Shown: positions 42,446-51,069 of the stretch, in pieces
Position numbering within the stretch: position 1 is the stretch's first letter
Layout of the letters: each line of letters opens with the position of its first letter
Source: Nakamurella sp. PAMC28650
Lineage (GTDB): Bacteria; Actinomycetota; Actinomycetes; Mycobacteriales; Nakamurellaceae
DNA length: 64,000 nt
NCBI RefSeq assembly: GCF_014303395.1
Contig: NZ_CP060298.1
Location: 2,933,001-2,997,000 of the forward strand
Direction: 5' to 3'
Translations under genes and position numbers: made by a program
The notes under the pieces: generated by a model
Told to the model about the DNA's origin: nothing
What the model saw: the letters and a program-made list of their open reading frames with translations, nothing else
The model's database searches: none

Positions 42446-42856
42446 ATGTCCGACAAGCCCTCGGTGTTGTTCGTCTGCGTGCACAATGCCGGCCGCTCCC
42501 AGATGGCTGCCGGGTTCCTGACCGCGCTGTCCGGTGGAGCGATCGAAGTCCGCTCGGCTGGGTCGCTGCCCGCCGAGCAGATCAACCCCGCCGCAGTCGA
42601 GGCGATGGCGGAGGTCGGAGTCGACATCGCCGCCCATGTCCCGAAGGTGCTGACCACCCAGGCGGTGCAGGCCTCCGACGTGGTGATCACCATGGGTTGC
42701 GGAGATACCTGCCCGGTCTTTCCCGGTAGACGTTACGAGGACTGGGAACTGGACGACCCGGCCGGGCAGGGCGTCGAGGCGGTACGGCCGATCCGCGACG
42801 ACATCCGTCGCCGCATCGAAGCCCTCCTGAAGGAACTGCTGGCGTCGAAAGCCTGA
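42446..42856 (+). CDS. arsC: Arsenate reductase (low-molecular-weight phosphatase fold)
   Basis: The 136-aa enzyme reduces arsenate to arsenite for export. It has the P-loop C11-VHNAGR-S (Cx5R, R17), the RSAGS strand and the resolving pair C85/C89 in MGCGDTCPVF, the layout of thioredoxin-linked ArsC; the partner in actinomycetes could be thioredoxin or mycothiol. GGAG is 8 nt before the ATG. It lies 39 bp after the ACR3 gene and completes the arsR-arsM-acr3-arsC locus. Confidence 0.93.
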   Translation: MSDKPSVLFVCVHNAGRSQMAAGFLTALSGGAIEVRSAGSLPAEQINPAAVEAMAEVGVDIAAHVPKVLTTQAVQASDVVITMGCGDTCPVFPGRRYEDWELDDPAGQGVEAVRPIRDDIRRRIEALLKELLASKA

Positions 42857-42946
42857 AGGAGCCGACCGCGCAGTCGATCTCCCCCCGACGCCCTCGACCG
42901 ATCAACCGGCGACACCCGGTCGAGGTGTCGGGGGTAGAAGCCCCTC

Positions 42947-44887
42947 CTACGGGTACGTGACGACCGTGACCGGGACGTCGGGGTTGGCCACTGTCGAGGA
43001 TCCGCCGACCCCGTTGATGACGTTGCGGATACCGCCCTTGCCGTTGACAGCGTCCAGGAAGATCGTCAGCAGGTCGTGCAGCTGGACTCCTGGCGTCACT
43101 GGTACCACGAAGGCGTTGTCGGAGAAGATGTCGACACCTTGGTTGAAGAAGCTGTAGGAGCCGAGACCGTAGCCGGTGAAGTGCTTCACCCTCGATCCGA
43201 CTTCGAGTGCGGCGTAACCCTGCACGGTGGGGGCGGACATCCAGGCAGCCTGGCTCGGTACGTCGTAGGGCATCTCGTTCTGGAAGAACACGACGTTGCC
43301 GTTCTCTCCGTTCCATTGGACTTCGGTCTTCTGGAAGTGTTCGACGAACAGGCCGGTAGCGGTCACGTTGTCGCCGTTGACGATCAGTCCGGTAGCGGCC
43401 GTGTTCTGATTCCAGCCGACGCCGGTGCCGTGATCGGCGCGCCAGGCCCAGACGTCGTCCAGGATCACGTTGTTGCTGTTGACGAGCAGACTCACCGCAG
43501 CTTTGCCCAGGTGTGCCCCACCGATCCGGAAGAAGACGTCCTGCAGTGCCGTTGGCACAGCGTCAGCATGGTCCGCGGCGTGGCGTCGGCGGTCTTCGCT
43601 CCTCTCCCCGACCTGCAGCAGAGACGGCGAGTTGACGGGACCGGCGTCGAAGACGATGCCGGCGATGTCGACGCCCGGGGAGTCTTCGACCGTCATCGCG
43701 ATGTTGCCGCGAGTGGGGGTGACGGTGGCAAATCCCAAGCCCAGCACGATGGTCCCGGCCCGTTCGACGCGGAGGGTGGAGTCCAGTCGGTAGGTGCCCG
43801 GGGTGAGCAGCAGACTGCGTCCACGTTCGAGCTGCCGGTTCAGCGTCCGCGCCGAATCGGCGGGGGAAGCCACGTAGAACGCGGACAACGGGAGTGATCG
43901 GCCGGGCGTCTGGGAGGTGGCCGACCAACTCTCACCGACCGAGTTGCGGGCAGCAGACGGGACGAACACCCGGTAGTTGCCAGTCTGGTCCAGGTAGAGG
44001 TAGGGCTTCTCCTTGCTCGCCGGAGTGGCCGCGAGGGTGGTGTAGGGCCCGCAGCTCTGACTCACCGCCGGGAAGCACTGCGCCGGTGCGTTGGTCACCC
44101 CGGCGAACACCTGGTTCCACACGCCGTTGGACCAGGCGTCAAGGGTGGTGTTCCGGACCAGGAACTGCTGCTGCGAACCGTTGATCACCTGTGCGCCGTC
44201 GAAACGCGAATCGGCGATGAAGCCGCCGCTGGCCGAGGCGGGTCCGGTGCAGTAGTCCATCAACGTAGTGAGGCCGTTGACGTGGACGCGGCGCATCGGG
44301 GCGGCCTGCGACACGGCCCAGAACTCTCCCGTGTGGCACGCTGAATACACACCGGTGGCCGGGTTGAGGACGTTGATCGTGAGGTTGGACATCGAACGCC
44401 AGAAATTGTTCAGCGCCACGCAGTTGGTGGCCTGGCATTGGTTGAAGACGTCGATGGCGCCGTTGATCACCACATCACCCGGGTTCGGTCCGAGGCCGGC
44501 GACCTCGGTGTAATAGCCCACCTGGAAATTCAGTGGCGACTCGGCCGAGCCGTAGGTGCCGGGCTTGAACAGCAGCGCATACCGTTGCGGGCCGAACTGA
44601 TTCGGGATCTGCTGGGCGGCGACCGCGTCGACCGCGGCCTGGATCTGGCTCTGCGGCATGGACGGGTCGAAGACCAGGACGTCCGGGCCGAAGGCGGGCT
44701 GCACCGAGCCCGGCAGTGCTTGTGATGCGGTCGCGGCCGGCCTCGGGGGTGCCGCCGTGGCGGTCATTGCCGTAGCGGTCGTCGCCGTGGCGATGGACAG
44801 CAACAGCGCAGTGATGGCAAGGCACGTGACGGCTGCCCGACGTGCTCGCCGCGCCACCTGACGCCCGTGGGTCAGCTCTCGATTCAT
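42947..44887 (-). CDS. Secreted right-handed beta-helix protein (GH55/pectate-lyase-fold-like)
   Basis: The 646-aa protein has a signal peptide (basic start RQVARRARR, hydrophobic stretch, Ala/Thr-rich cleavage zone near residue 45). The mature chain has repeated short strands typical of a beta helix, with SQIQAAVDAVAAQQIP, YALLFKPGTYG, FWRSMSNLTINVLNP and repeated VLGLGFATVTPTRG and VDIAGIVFDAGP turns. Similar actinobacterial proteins are often annotated as adenylyl cyclase or GH55-like, with unclear basis. A TATGAT -10-like element lies 6 nt before the ATG with no ribosome site, so translation may be leaderless. The substrate, probably a polysaccharide, is unknown. Confidence 0.78.
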   Translation of the reverse strand: MNRELTHGRQVARRARRAAVTCLAITALLLSIATATTATAMTATAAPPRPAATASQALPGSVQPAFGPDVLVFDPSMPQSQIQAAVDAVAAQQIPNQFGPQRYALLFKPGTYGSAESPLNFQVGYYTEVAGLGPNPGDVVINGAIDVFNQCQATNCVALNNFWRSMSNLTINVLNPATGVYSACHTGEFWAVSQAAPMRRVHVNGLTTLMDYCTGPASASGGFIADSRFDGAQVINGSQQQFLVRNTTLDAWSNGVWNQVFAGVTNAPAQCFPAVSQSCGPYTTLAATPASKEKPYLYLDQTGNYRVFVPSAARNSVGESWSATSQTPGRSLPLSAFYVASPADSARTLNRQLERGRSLLLTPGTYRLDSTLRVERAGTIVLGLGFATVTPTRGNIAMTVEDSPGVDIAGIVFDAGPVNSPSLLQVGERSEDRRRHAADHADAVPTALQDVFFRIGGAHLGKAAVSLLVNSNNVILDDVWAWRADHGTGVGWNQNTAATGLIVNGDNVTATGLFVEHFQKTEVQWNGENGNVVFFQNEMPYDVPSQAAWMSAPTVQGYAALEVGSRVKHFTGYGLGSYSFFNQGVDIFSDNAFVVPVTPGVQLHDLLTIFLDAVNGKGGIRNVINGVGGSSTVANPDVPVTVVTYP

Positions 44888-45623
44888 GTGCTGATCATAG
44901 CCAGGATGAGTCCAAATGAAACGTAACCGTCACGTCGAGGAAATGAAAATTCCTCCGTTCTGAGTGCTGGGTCGCCAGGCGGAAGGCTCAACCCAGGTGT
45001 GGGCCACCCTGGACCAGTGGGCCGAACAGGAGGGCGAGGGCCAGCACCATCAGCAGCAGCAGCAACAGCACCGAGCCTGCAATGGCTGCCACTCGCACCG
45101 CAGATGGACGATCCGTCATCTCTGGACGCCCTTCGTCGATGGCCGACAGGAACCAAGTGTCCCATCTATTGCGCAGGGTGGGAAGTGATTCCGCGAGGTC
45201 CTGCGGCAGCACCGCCGGGAGCAAGGCAGAGGTGCATGTGGAGCCGGTCTCCGGGCCGAGCCACAGCACGATCGGCGGCGGTCCGAGGGTGATCGGTGAA
45301 AAATCAGATTCTACGAAACTCAGTGAAAGGTCAGAAACAGAGACATTCCCATGTATGCACTTCCTGACGCGGCTCCAGGCTCGAGGCCGACACCGGTTTC
45401 CCGGATTGGAATGGTCGGCAATCGGGCACAAAAGCCAATGAAGGCCCGTTCCGTCACTCCGACCGTTGTGGGTCCTCCTGACGGAGCATTCGCCTTCCGA
45501 CTTCGTCTCGACGTCAGTGGCATTCGCGTCGTAGACTACCCGTGGTGACCGATCACTCACTCTCGGTGGTTAGCGCACCTCTCTGATTTCGTCCTGCCAC
45601 ACCGATCGCACCGGGAGCCCCAG
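44888..45623. other. Mostly gene-free stretch
   Basis: No convincing gene is visible. A 43-codon minus-strand frame (45119 to 44988) encodes a single hydrophobic helix (VAAIAGSVLLLLLLMVLALA) and could be a small membrane peptide, with only a weak GAAGGG upstream. The remainder holds the upstream regions of the flanking genes. Confidence 0.4.
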
Positions 45624-46196
45624 ATGATCGCCAGCCTCGGCCGCACCATCCACCCCTACGCCCCGGTGCGGCCGTCCTCGGCCCAGCCGCCGACCGCCGC
45701 CCGTGCGGGACGCTCCTCCGGGAAACGCCGGGCGCTCACGGCTGTTCTGGCTGCTGCCCTCACCGCTGCTCCGGTCGCGATCTCCGTCGCCAGTGCTGCG
45801 GATGCCAATGGCAATGCCGCACCGTTCACCGCCTCCGCACCGCTCGCCGCCGGCCACGGCGCGACCATCTCCGTGGCCAACACTGTTCTGACCTGGAAAA
45901 CGTTGGTCGTCATGCCCGGCGCAGACTTCGCTCCCACCAACGGCCAGTGCTACACCCACCTGCGGATCAGTACGGGCTACTTGCCTCGCAACGTGTGGGA
46001 CTGCCGTGACCTGTCGGCGCCGATCACCTTCGTCAGCCCCGACGTCACCGCAGCAGACCTGACTGCCAACTCTTCCAACAGTGTGGCGGGTTTCGGGTAC
46101 GTCGGGTTGATCGGTACAGGCGGGATGTCCCGGGGGGTATGGACATTGTCGGTTCCGGTCGCGAAGTTCGACTCTCGGACAGCCTCGTCCCTGTAG
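45624..46196 (+). CDS. Secreted hypothetical protein
   Basis: The 190-aa protein has a long basic n-region, a hydrophobic core (ALTAVLAAALTAAPVAISV) and a predicted cut after ASA (about residue 57). The mature part is beta-rich with two Cys (NGQCYTHLRIS, VWDCRDLSAP) that could form a disulfide. GGGAG precedes the ATG by 6 nt. No family is recognised. It is transcribed toward the succinate dehydrogenase operon but is separated from it by about 215 bp. Confidence 0.7.
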   Translation: MIASLGRTIHPYAPVRPSSAQPPTAARAGRSSGKRRALTAVLAAALTAAPVAISVASAADANGNAAPFTASAPLAAGHGATISVANTVLTWKTLVVMPGADFAPTNGQCYTHLRISTGYLPRNVWDCRDLSAPITFVSPDVTAADLTANSSNSVAGFGYVGLIGTGGMSRGVWTLSVPVAKFDSRTASSL

Positions 46197-46411
46197 CGTC
46201 AATCCATCGGTGTCGCAGGCACAGAGCAGGCTTTTGAACACGCCTGGAATGTCGTCCATCGATGCCTCTGCAAAGTGTCGGCTTGCTGTGGACGTGTCCG
46301 GGGGTGAGACTTGAGCCTGGCGGGTCAGCGACGACCTCGGTGGCGGTGCGGATTCGAGCTCACGCGGCCGGGAGTAGGGCCGACAGACCGCGAAGCGAAA
46401 GGACGAGTCCG

Positions 46412-46726
46412 ATGCCCGATTCAGTGGACACCGCAGCCTTGCACCTGGCGGTGGAACAGTTGGCACACGCCGTGCAGGTGATCGCGACGCAGGCGGGCGA
46501 CGTACCGGCGGTGCGCCGTCTCCGCAACGACGTCGAACGCATCGAGCTGGACATGGGCGATTGCACGGGGTTGCACGCCCTTCCGCCGGTTCGGAAACTG
46601 GAGATCATCTCCGACACACCGTACGACGAGTCCCTGTGGCGCGGCGTCGATGAAGAGGGACTCGGCGGTTTCCATGCGCCACACGCTCCACCCCACATGC
46701 CGCGCCCACACCACGATCATCGGTGA
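46412..46726 (+). CDS. Hypothetical protein upstream of the sdh operon
   Basis: The 104-aa protein is helical in the first half (TAALHLAVEQLAHAVQVIAT, VRRLRNDVERIELDMGD) and ends in a His/Pro-rich tail (HAPHAPPHMPRPHHDHR) that might bind metal. AAAGGA is 9 nt before the ATG. It lies 43 bp before sdhC and is likely in the same transcript. No function is known. Confidence 0.65.
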   Translation: MPDSVDTAALHLAVEQLAHAVQVIATQAGDVPAVRRLRNDVERIELDMGDCTGLHALPPVRKLEIISDTPYDESLWRGVDEEGLGGFHAPHAPPHMPRPHHDHR

Positions 46727-46769
46727 CCCCCGCGACGGTGGCCCTCTGCCTGCACGAACGTCAGGTGGG

Positions 46770-47579
46770 GTGACCGTGGTCAATCGCTCGCCCGCGGGTG
46801 TGGGCGCCGCAGGACGCGCGCTGATGGGCGTGCCGACTCTGCGAACCGACCGCTGGTGGCGTTCGCCGCTCATCACCGTGCTGGCATTGTCGGCTTTCAT
46901 CCTCTACGCGACCTGGGCTGCGTTCATCGGCAAGAATTACTTCTACGAGCCCTACATCTCGCCGTTCTACTCGCCATGTCTGACCGTGTCGTGCACGGCG
47001 ACCGGAGCGCCGTCGGTCGGTATCTTCGGTTCCTGGTGGCCCTTGTCGCCTGCGGTCCTCATCCTGATCTTCCCGCTCGGCTTCAGACTCACCTGCTACT
47101 ACTACCGCAAGGCCTACTACCGGGCCTTCTGGCGCTCGCCCGCCGCGTGCGGCGTACCCGAACCACACCAGAAGTACACCGGTGAGACGCGTTTCCCGCT
47201 CATCCTGCAGAACATCCATCGGTACTTCTTCTTCTTCGGGCTGATCTTCAACCTGATCCTCACCTGGGACGCAGTGATCTCCTTCCGAAATCACGACGGA
47301 CGTTGGCTGCACGCCGGCCTGGGCTCCGTCGTGCTGCTGGTCAACGCCACGCTGCTGTGGCTGTATTCGTTGTCCTGTCACTCCTGCCGCCACCTGATCG
47401 GCGGTCGGCTCCGGCATTTCTCCCAGCATCCGGTTCGGTACTGGCTGTGGACGAAGCTTTCGGTGTTGAACGAGCGTCACATGCTGTTCGCGTGGCTCTC
47501 GCTCGGCTGGGTGGCCTTCACGGATCTTTACGTCCGACTGGTCGCGGGCGGCTCGATCGTCGATGTGAGATTCTTCTGA
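46770..47579 (+). CDS. sdhC: Succinate dehydrogenase membrane anchor subunit (Sdh1-type)
   Basis: The 269-aa protein anchors SdhAB in the membrane and carries quinone and heme sites. About five helices are seen, with the actinobacterial signature YISPFYSPCL after the first helix, a Tyr/Arg-rich cytoplasmic loop (RLTCYYYRKAYYRAFW) and His residues in later helices (NIHRYFFFF, CHSCRHL, NERHMLFAW) that may bind heme. The GTG 46770 follows CAGGTGGG and fits the usual start. It resembles Rv0249c-type anchors, in which one chain replaces SdhC and SdhD. It is first of sdhC-sdhA-sdhB. Confidence 0.88.
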   Translation: MTVVNRSPAGVGAAGRALMGVPTLRTDRWWRSPLITVLALSAFILYATWAAFIGKNYFYEPYISPFYSPCLTVSCTATGAPSVGIFGSWWPLSPAVLILIFPLGFRLTCYYYRKAYYRAFWRSPAACGVPEPHQKYTGETRFPLILQNIHRYFFFFGLIFNLILTWDAVISFRNHDGRWLHAGLGSVVLLVNATLLWLYSLSCHSCRHLIGGRLRHFSQHPVRYWLWTKLSVLNERHMLFAWLSLGWVAFTDLYVRLVAGGSIVDVRFF

Positions 47580-47595
47580 TGACGGGGGTTCTCTG

Positions 47596-49530
47596 ATGGC
47601 GGGGGTGCAGCGATACAGCTACGACCTGATCGTGATCGGGGCCGGTGGGGCGGGTCTGCGGGCCGCCATCGCCGCCCGCGAGTCGGGCAAGCGGGTCGCC
47701 ATCATCTGCAAGTCGCTGTTCGGCAAGGCGCACACCGTGATGGCCGAGGGTGGAATCGCGGCGGCCATGGGCAACGTCAACTCCCACGACAATTGGCAGG
47801 TGCATTTCCGGGACACCATGAGAGGTGGGAAATTCCTCAACAACCCCCGGATGGCCGAGTTGCACGCCCAGGAGGCGCCACAGCGGGTGTGGGAACTGGA
47901 GACCTACGGAGCCCTGTTCGATCGCACGCCTGACGGGCGGATCAGCCAGCGGAATTTCGGTGGTCACGAATATCCCCGACTGGCGCACGTCGGTGATCGG
48001 ACCGGGCTGGAACTCATTCGCACCATGCAGCAGAAAATCGTCTCCCTGCAGCAGGAGGACGAGCGCGAGCTCGGCGATTTCGAAGCCAGGGTGAAGGTGT
48101 ACGCCGAATGTACGGTCACTGATCTCCTCCTGTCCGGTGGCTCCATCGCCGGCGCCTTCGCCTATTTCCGGGACACCGGCAGGTTCAGCGTTTTCCAGGC
48201 ACCGGCAGTGGTCATCGCGACCGGGGGTATCGGTAAGTCCTTCAAGGTCACCAGTAACTCCTGGGAGTACACCGGTGACGGCCACGCGCTGGCACTGCGT
48301 GCCGGCGCGCGACTGATCAACATGGAGTTCGTCCAGTTCCATCCGACCGGGATGGTGTGGCCGCCGAGCGTGAAGGGCATCCTGGTCACCGAGTCGGTCC
48401 GTGGGGACGGCGGCGTCCTCAAGAACTCCGAGGGCAAGCGCTTCATGTTCGACTACATACCGGACGTGTTCAAGACGCAGTACGCGACCACCGAAGCCGA
48501 AGCCGACGGCTGGTACACCGATCCCGAGCACAACCACCGGCCGCCCGAACTGTTGCCCCGTGACGAGGTCGCGCGGGCGATCAACTCGGAGGTGAAGGCC
48601 GGCCGCGGCACTCCCCACGGAGGAGTGTTCCTGGACATCGCCTCCCGCCGGTCCAGCGAGGAGATCCGCAAGAAGCTGCCCAGCATGTACCACCAGTTCT
48701 CCGAGCTGGCCGATGTCGACATCACCGCCGAAGCCATGGAGGTCGGCCCGACCTGTCACTACGTGATGGGCGGCGTGGAGGTCGACCCCGACACCGGGGC
48801 CTCGTCGGTCCCCGGGCTGTTCGCCGCCGGGGAATGTTCCGGCGGAATGCACGGGTCGAATCGACTGGGTGGCAATTCGTTGTCGGATCTGCTGGTGTTC
48901 GGGCGTCGGGCGGGCCTGGGCGCCGCAGCCTACGTCGACACTCTGGGAGCCGACGTTCCGCAGATTGCCGATATCGACATCGAGGCCGCCTCTGCGGCTG
49001 CGCTCGCCCCGTTCCGGGAGGACGGCCCGGCCGGCGGCGAGAACCCGTACACCATCCATGCCGATCTGCAGCAGGTGATGAACGACCTGGTCGGCATCAT
49101 TCGCCGCGAGGGCGAGATCGAGCAGGCCCTGGAGAAACTGGATGCGCTGGATGTCCGGGCGCGCCAGGTAGCCGTCGAGGGGCACCGGCAGTTCAATCCC
49201 GGTTGGCACCTGGCCCTTGACCTGCAGAACATGCTGCTGGTCAGCCGCTGTGTGGCAGCAGCGGCGCTGCAGCGCACCGAGAGCCGGGGCGGTCACACGC
49301 GAGAGGACCACCCGGGGATGTCGCCGGATTGGCGGCGCCGTCTACTGGTCTGTTCCATCGTCGACGGCGGCGTGCACATCGATGATGTCGAGCAGCCTGC
49401 GGTCCGGCCCGACCTGCTGGGGCTGTTTGATGCCGGAGAACTGGGCAAGTACTTCACCACGGCCGAACTGGCCGACCTCGGCGGCGCGACTGCCGCAACC
49501 GATGGCGCGGGCGCCCCGGAAGGACACTGA
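47596..49530 (+). CDS. sdhA: Succinate dehydrogenase flavoprotein subunit
   Basis: The 644-aa subunit oxidises succinate with covalent FAD. It has VIGAGGAGLRAAIAARESGK at the N terminus, KAHTVMAEGGIAAAMGN with the FAD-attachment His, EFVQFHPTGMV and VTESVRGDGG in the active site with catalytic Arg, and HYVMGGVEVDPDTGASSVPG near the capping domain. It lies 16 bp after sdhC and 3 bp before sdhB. The CxxxH-rich subtype without a C-terminal extension is as in Mycobacterium Sdh1. Confidence 0.96.
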   Translation: MAGVQRYSYDLIVIGAGGAGLRAAIAARESGKRVAIICKSLFGKAHTVMAEGGIAAAMGNVNSHDNWQVHFRDTMRGGKFLNNPRMAELHAQEAPQRVWELETYGALFDRTPDGRISQRNFGGHEYPRLAHVGDRTGLELIRTMQQKIVSLQQEDERELGDFEARVKVYAECTVTDLLLSGGSIAGAFAYFRDTGRFSVFQAPAVVIATGGIGKSFKVTSNSWEYTGDGHALALRAGARLINMEFVQFHPTGMVWPPSVKGILVTESVRGDGGVLKNSEGKRFMFDYIPDVFKTQYATTEAEADGWYTDPEHNHRPPELLPRDEVARAINSEVKAGRGTPHGGVFLDIASRRSSEEIRKKLPSMYHQFSELADVDITAEAMEVGPTCHYVMGGVEVDPDTGASSVPGLFAAGECSGGMHGSNRLGGNSLSDLLVFGRRAGLGAAAYVDTLGADVPQIADIDIEAASAAALAPFREDGPAGGENPYTIHADLQQVMNDLVGIIRREGEIEQALEKLDALDVRARQVAVEGHRQFNPGWHLALDLQNMLLVSRCVAAAALQRTESRGGHTREDHPGMSPDWRRRLLVCSIVDGGVHIDDVEQPAVRPDLLGLFDAGELGKYFTTAELADLGGATAATDGAGAPEGH

Positions 49531-49533
49531 TCG

Positions 49534-50277
49534 ATGTCATATCTGGGGAAGTTCAGGGTGTGGAGGGGGGACGTCGAAGGCGGCGAACTCCGGGAGTACC
49601 TGGTGGAGGTGAACGAAGGTGAGGTGGTGCTGGATGTCATCCACCGGATCCAGGCCACCCAGGCCGGCGATCTTGCGGTCCGTTGGAACTGCAAGGCCGG
49701 CAAGTGCGGCTCTTGTTCGGCCGAGATCAATGGCCGTCCCAGATTGATGTGCATGACCAGGATGTCGAGCTACACCGCGCAGGAAACCGTGACGGTGACG
49801 CCGATGCGGACCTTCCCGGTGATCCGGGATCTGGTCACCGATGTGTCGTACAACTACGTGAAAGCCCGCTCCATCCCGTCATTCTCTCCACCGCCGGAGT
49901 TGGCTCCGGGTGACTACCGGATGGCACAGGTCGACGTCGAGCGGAGTCAGGAATTCCGCAAGTGCATCGAGTGCTTCCTGTGCCAGGACGTGTGTCACGT
50001 CATTCGTGACCACGAGGACAACAAGCAGGCCTACGCCGGCCCCCGGTTCTTCATTCGCCTGGCCGAGTTGGACATGCATCCGCTGGATTCTGCGGACCGA
50101 CAGGTCGCGGCTCAGGAGCAGCACGGTCTCGGGCTCTGCAACATCACCAAGTGCTGTTCGGAGGTCTGCCCGGAACACATCAAGATCACCGACAACGGGA
50201 TCATCCCGTTGAAGGAGCGGGTGGTCGATCGCAAGTACGATCCGTTCAGCCGAATGTTTCGGCGCCACCGCGGATAG
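49534..50277 (+). CDS. sdhB: Succinate dehydrogenase iron-sulfur subunit
   Basis: The 247-aa protein carries three clusters: a 2Fe-2S site (NCKAGKCGSCSAEING with the later MCM), a 4Fe-4S site (CIECFLCQDVCH) and a 3Fe-4S site (CSEVCPEHIKITD). It links SdhA electrons to the quinone in the membrane anchor. It is the last gene of the operon. The region after it contains the promoter of the XRE-cupin gene. Confidence 0.96.
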   Translation: MSYLGKFRVWRGDVEGGELREYLVEVNEGEVVLDVIHRIQATQAGDLAVRWNCKAGKCGSCSAEINGRPRLMCMTRMSSYTAQETVTVTPMRTFPVIRDLVTDVSYNYVKARSIPSFSPPPELAPGDYRMAQVDVERSQEFRKCIECFLCQDVCHVIRDHEDNKQAYAGPRFFIRLAELDMHPLDSADRQVAAQEQHGLGLCNITKCCSEVCPEHIKITDNGIIPLKERVVDRKYDPFSRMFRRHRG

Positions 50278-50319
50278 ACCGCAGTGCACCGACCGCGGCG
50301 ACCGACGACCACCCGGGTC

Positions 50320-50351
50320 TTGACAGACGAAATCGAAGCGCTACTGTAGCG
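50320..50351 (+). promoter_or_regulatory. Promoter and palindromic site of the XRE-cupin operon
   Basis: TTGACA (50320-50325) and TACTGT (50342-50347) are spaced by 16 bp. The palindrome CGCTACTGTAGCG (50339-50351) covers the -10 element. Another GTAGC follows at 50358. The placement suggests self-repression by the regulator just downstream. Confidence 0.6.
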
Positions 50352-50415
50352 ATTCAAGTAGCACTGGAATTCGACGAGATCAGGTCGCGGCCTTCGCGGG
50401 TGGAAGGGTGGGCGT

Positions 50416-51069
50416 GTGGCCAGTTTGGATGTCCCGACCCGGCTGGCGCTGGGCCGGTTGCTCCGGGAGTTGCGGCAGCGCGAGAGGTTGACCTTGGCCG
50501 CTCTGAGCGCCCAGGTGGGAGTGACGGTGTCGGCGTTGAGCCAGTTCGAGACCGGCAGGGCCGAGCCTTCGCTGGGCACCTTGTGGAGCCTGGGCCGGGC
50601 GCTGAACGCGTCGTTGTTCGACTTCTTCGCCCAGCAGGAGACCGAGAATCTGGACGTCACCCCGGCCGGCGGAAGAATTGTCGTCGTCCAGGACCGGGCC
50701 CGCTACGAGGCCATCGCCCGCAGTTCCCGTCGCAAGCTCGACCTGTTCTACCTGTATCTGCAACCCGGCGACGGCGCAGTCCGCGAGCCGGTCTCCCATG
50801 CCGGCGAGGAGGCCGGGGTGGTGATCAGCGGAGCCATGCAGGTGCTGGTCGGGGAGCAGACCCACCGACTGGACGCCGGTGACGGGATCTGGTTCGTCAG
50901 CAACCAGCCGCACACCTTCACCACCATCGGCGATGTCGAGTGCGTCAGCGTCTGGGCCGACACGCTGCCCGATCACGCACCCGAACACCAGGAAATCGAA
51001 TCGGTCTTCGGCGACGGCCGGCCCGTTGGTGCCGCGCTCCCACCCATCGACGGGCGGAGCTCGGGATGA
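50416..51069 (+). CDS. XRE-family regulator with cupin domain
   Basis: The 217-aa protein has an N-terminal helix-turn-helix (LGRLLRELRQRERLTLAALS, AQVGVTVSALSQFETGRAEP) and a C-terminal cupin fold (about 110-190: GVVISGAMQVLVGEQTHRLD, AGDGIWFVSNQPHTF). Such proteins sense small amino-acid-like or amine ligands and often control linked catabolic genes. Here the stop overlaps the ATG of an M28 peptidase gene, so it leads a three-gene operon. The GTG follows GAAGGG. Confidence 0.88.
   Translation: MASLDVPTRLALGRLLRELRQRERLTLAALSAQVGVTVSALSQFETGRAEPSLGTLWSLGRALNASLFDFFAQQETENLDVTPAGGRIVVVQDRARYEAIARSSRRKLDLFYLYLQPGDGAVREPVSHAGEEAGVVISGAMQVLVGEQTHRLDAGDGIWFVSNQPHTFTTIGDVECVSVWADTLPDHAPEHQEIESVFGDGRPVGAALPPIDGRSSG

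Noticed and set aside
45320-45560. Overlapping short frames on both strands before the secreted protein gene
   Set aside because: No ribosome sites, no conserved motifs, and neither strand shows consistent codon-position GC bias by eye.
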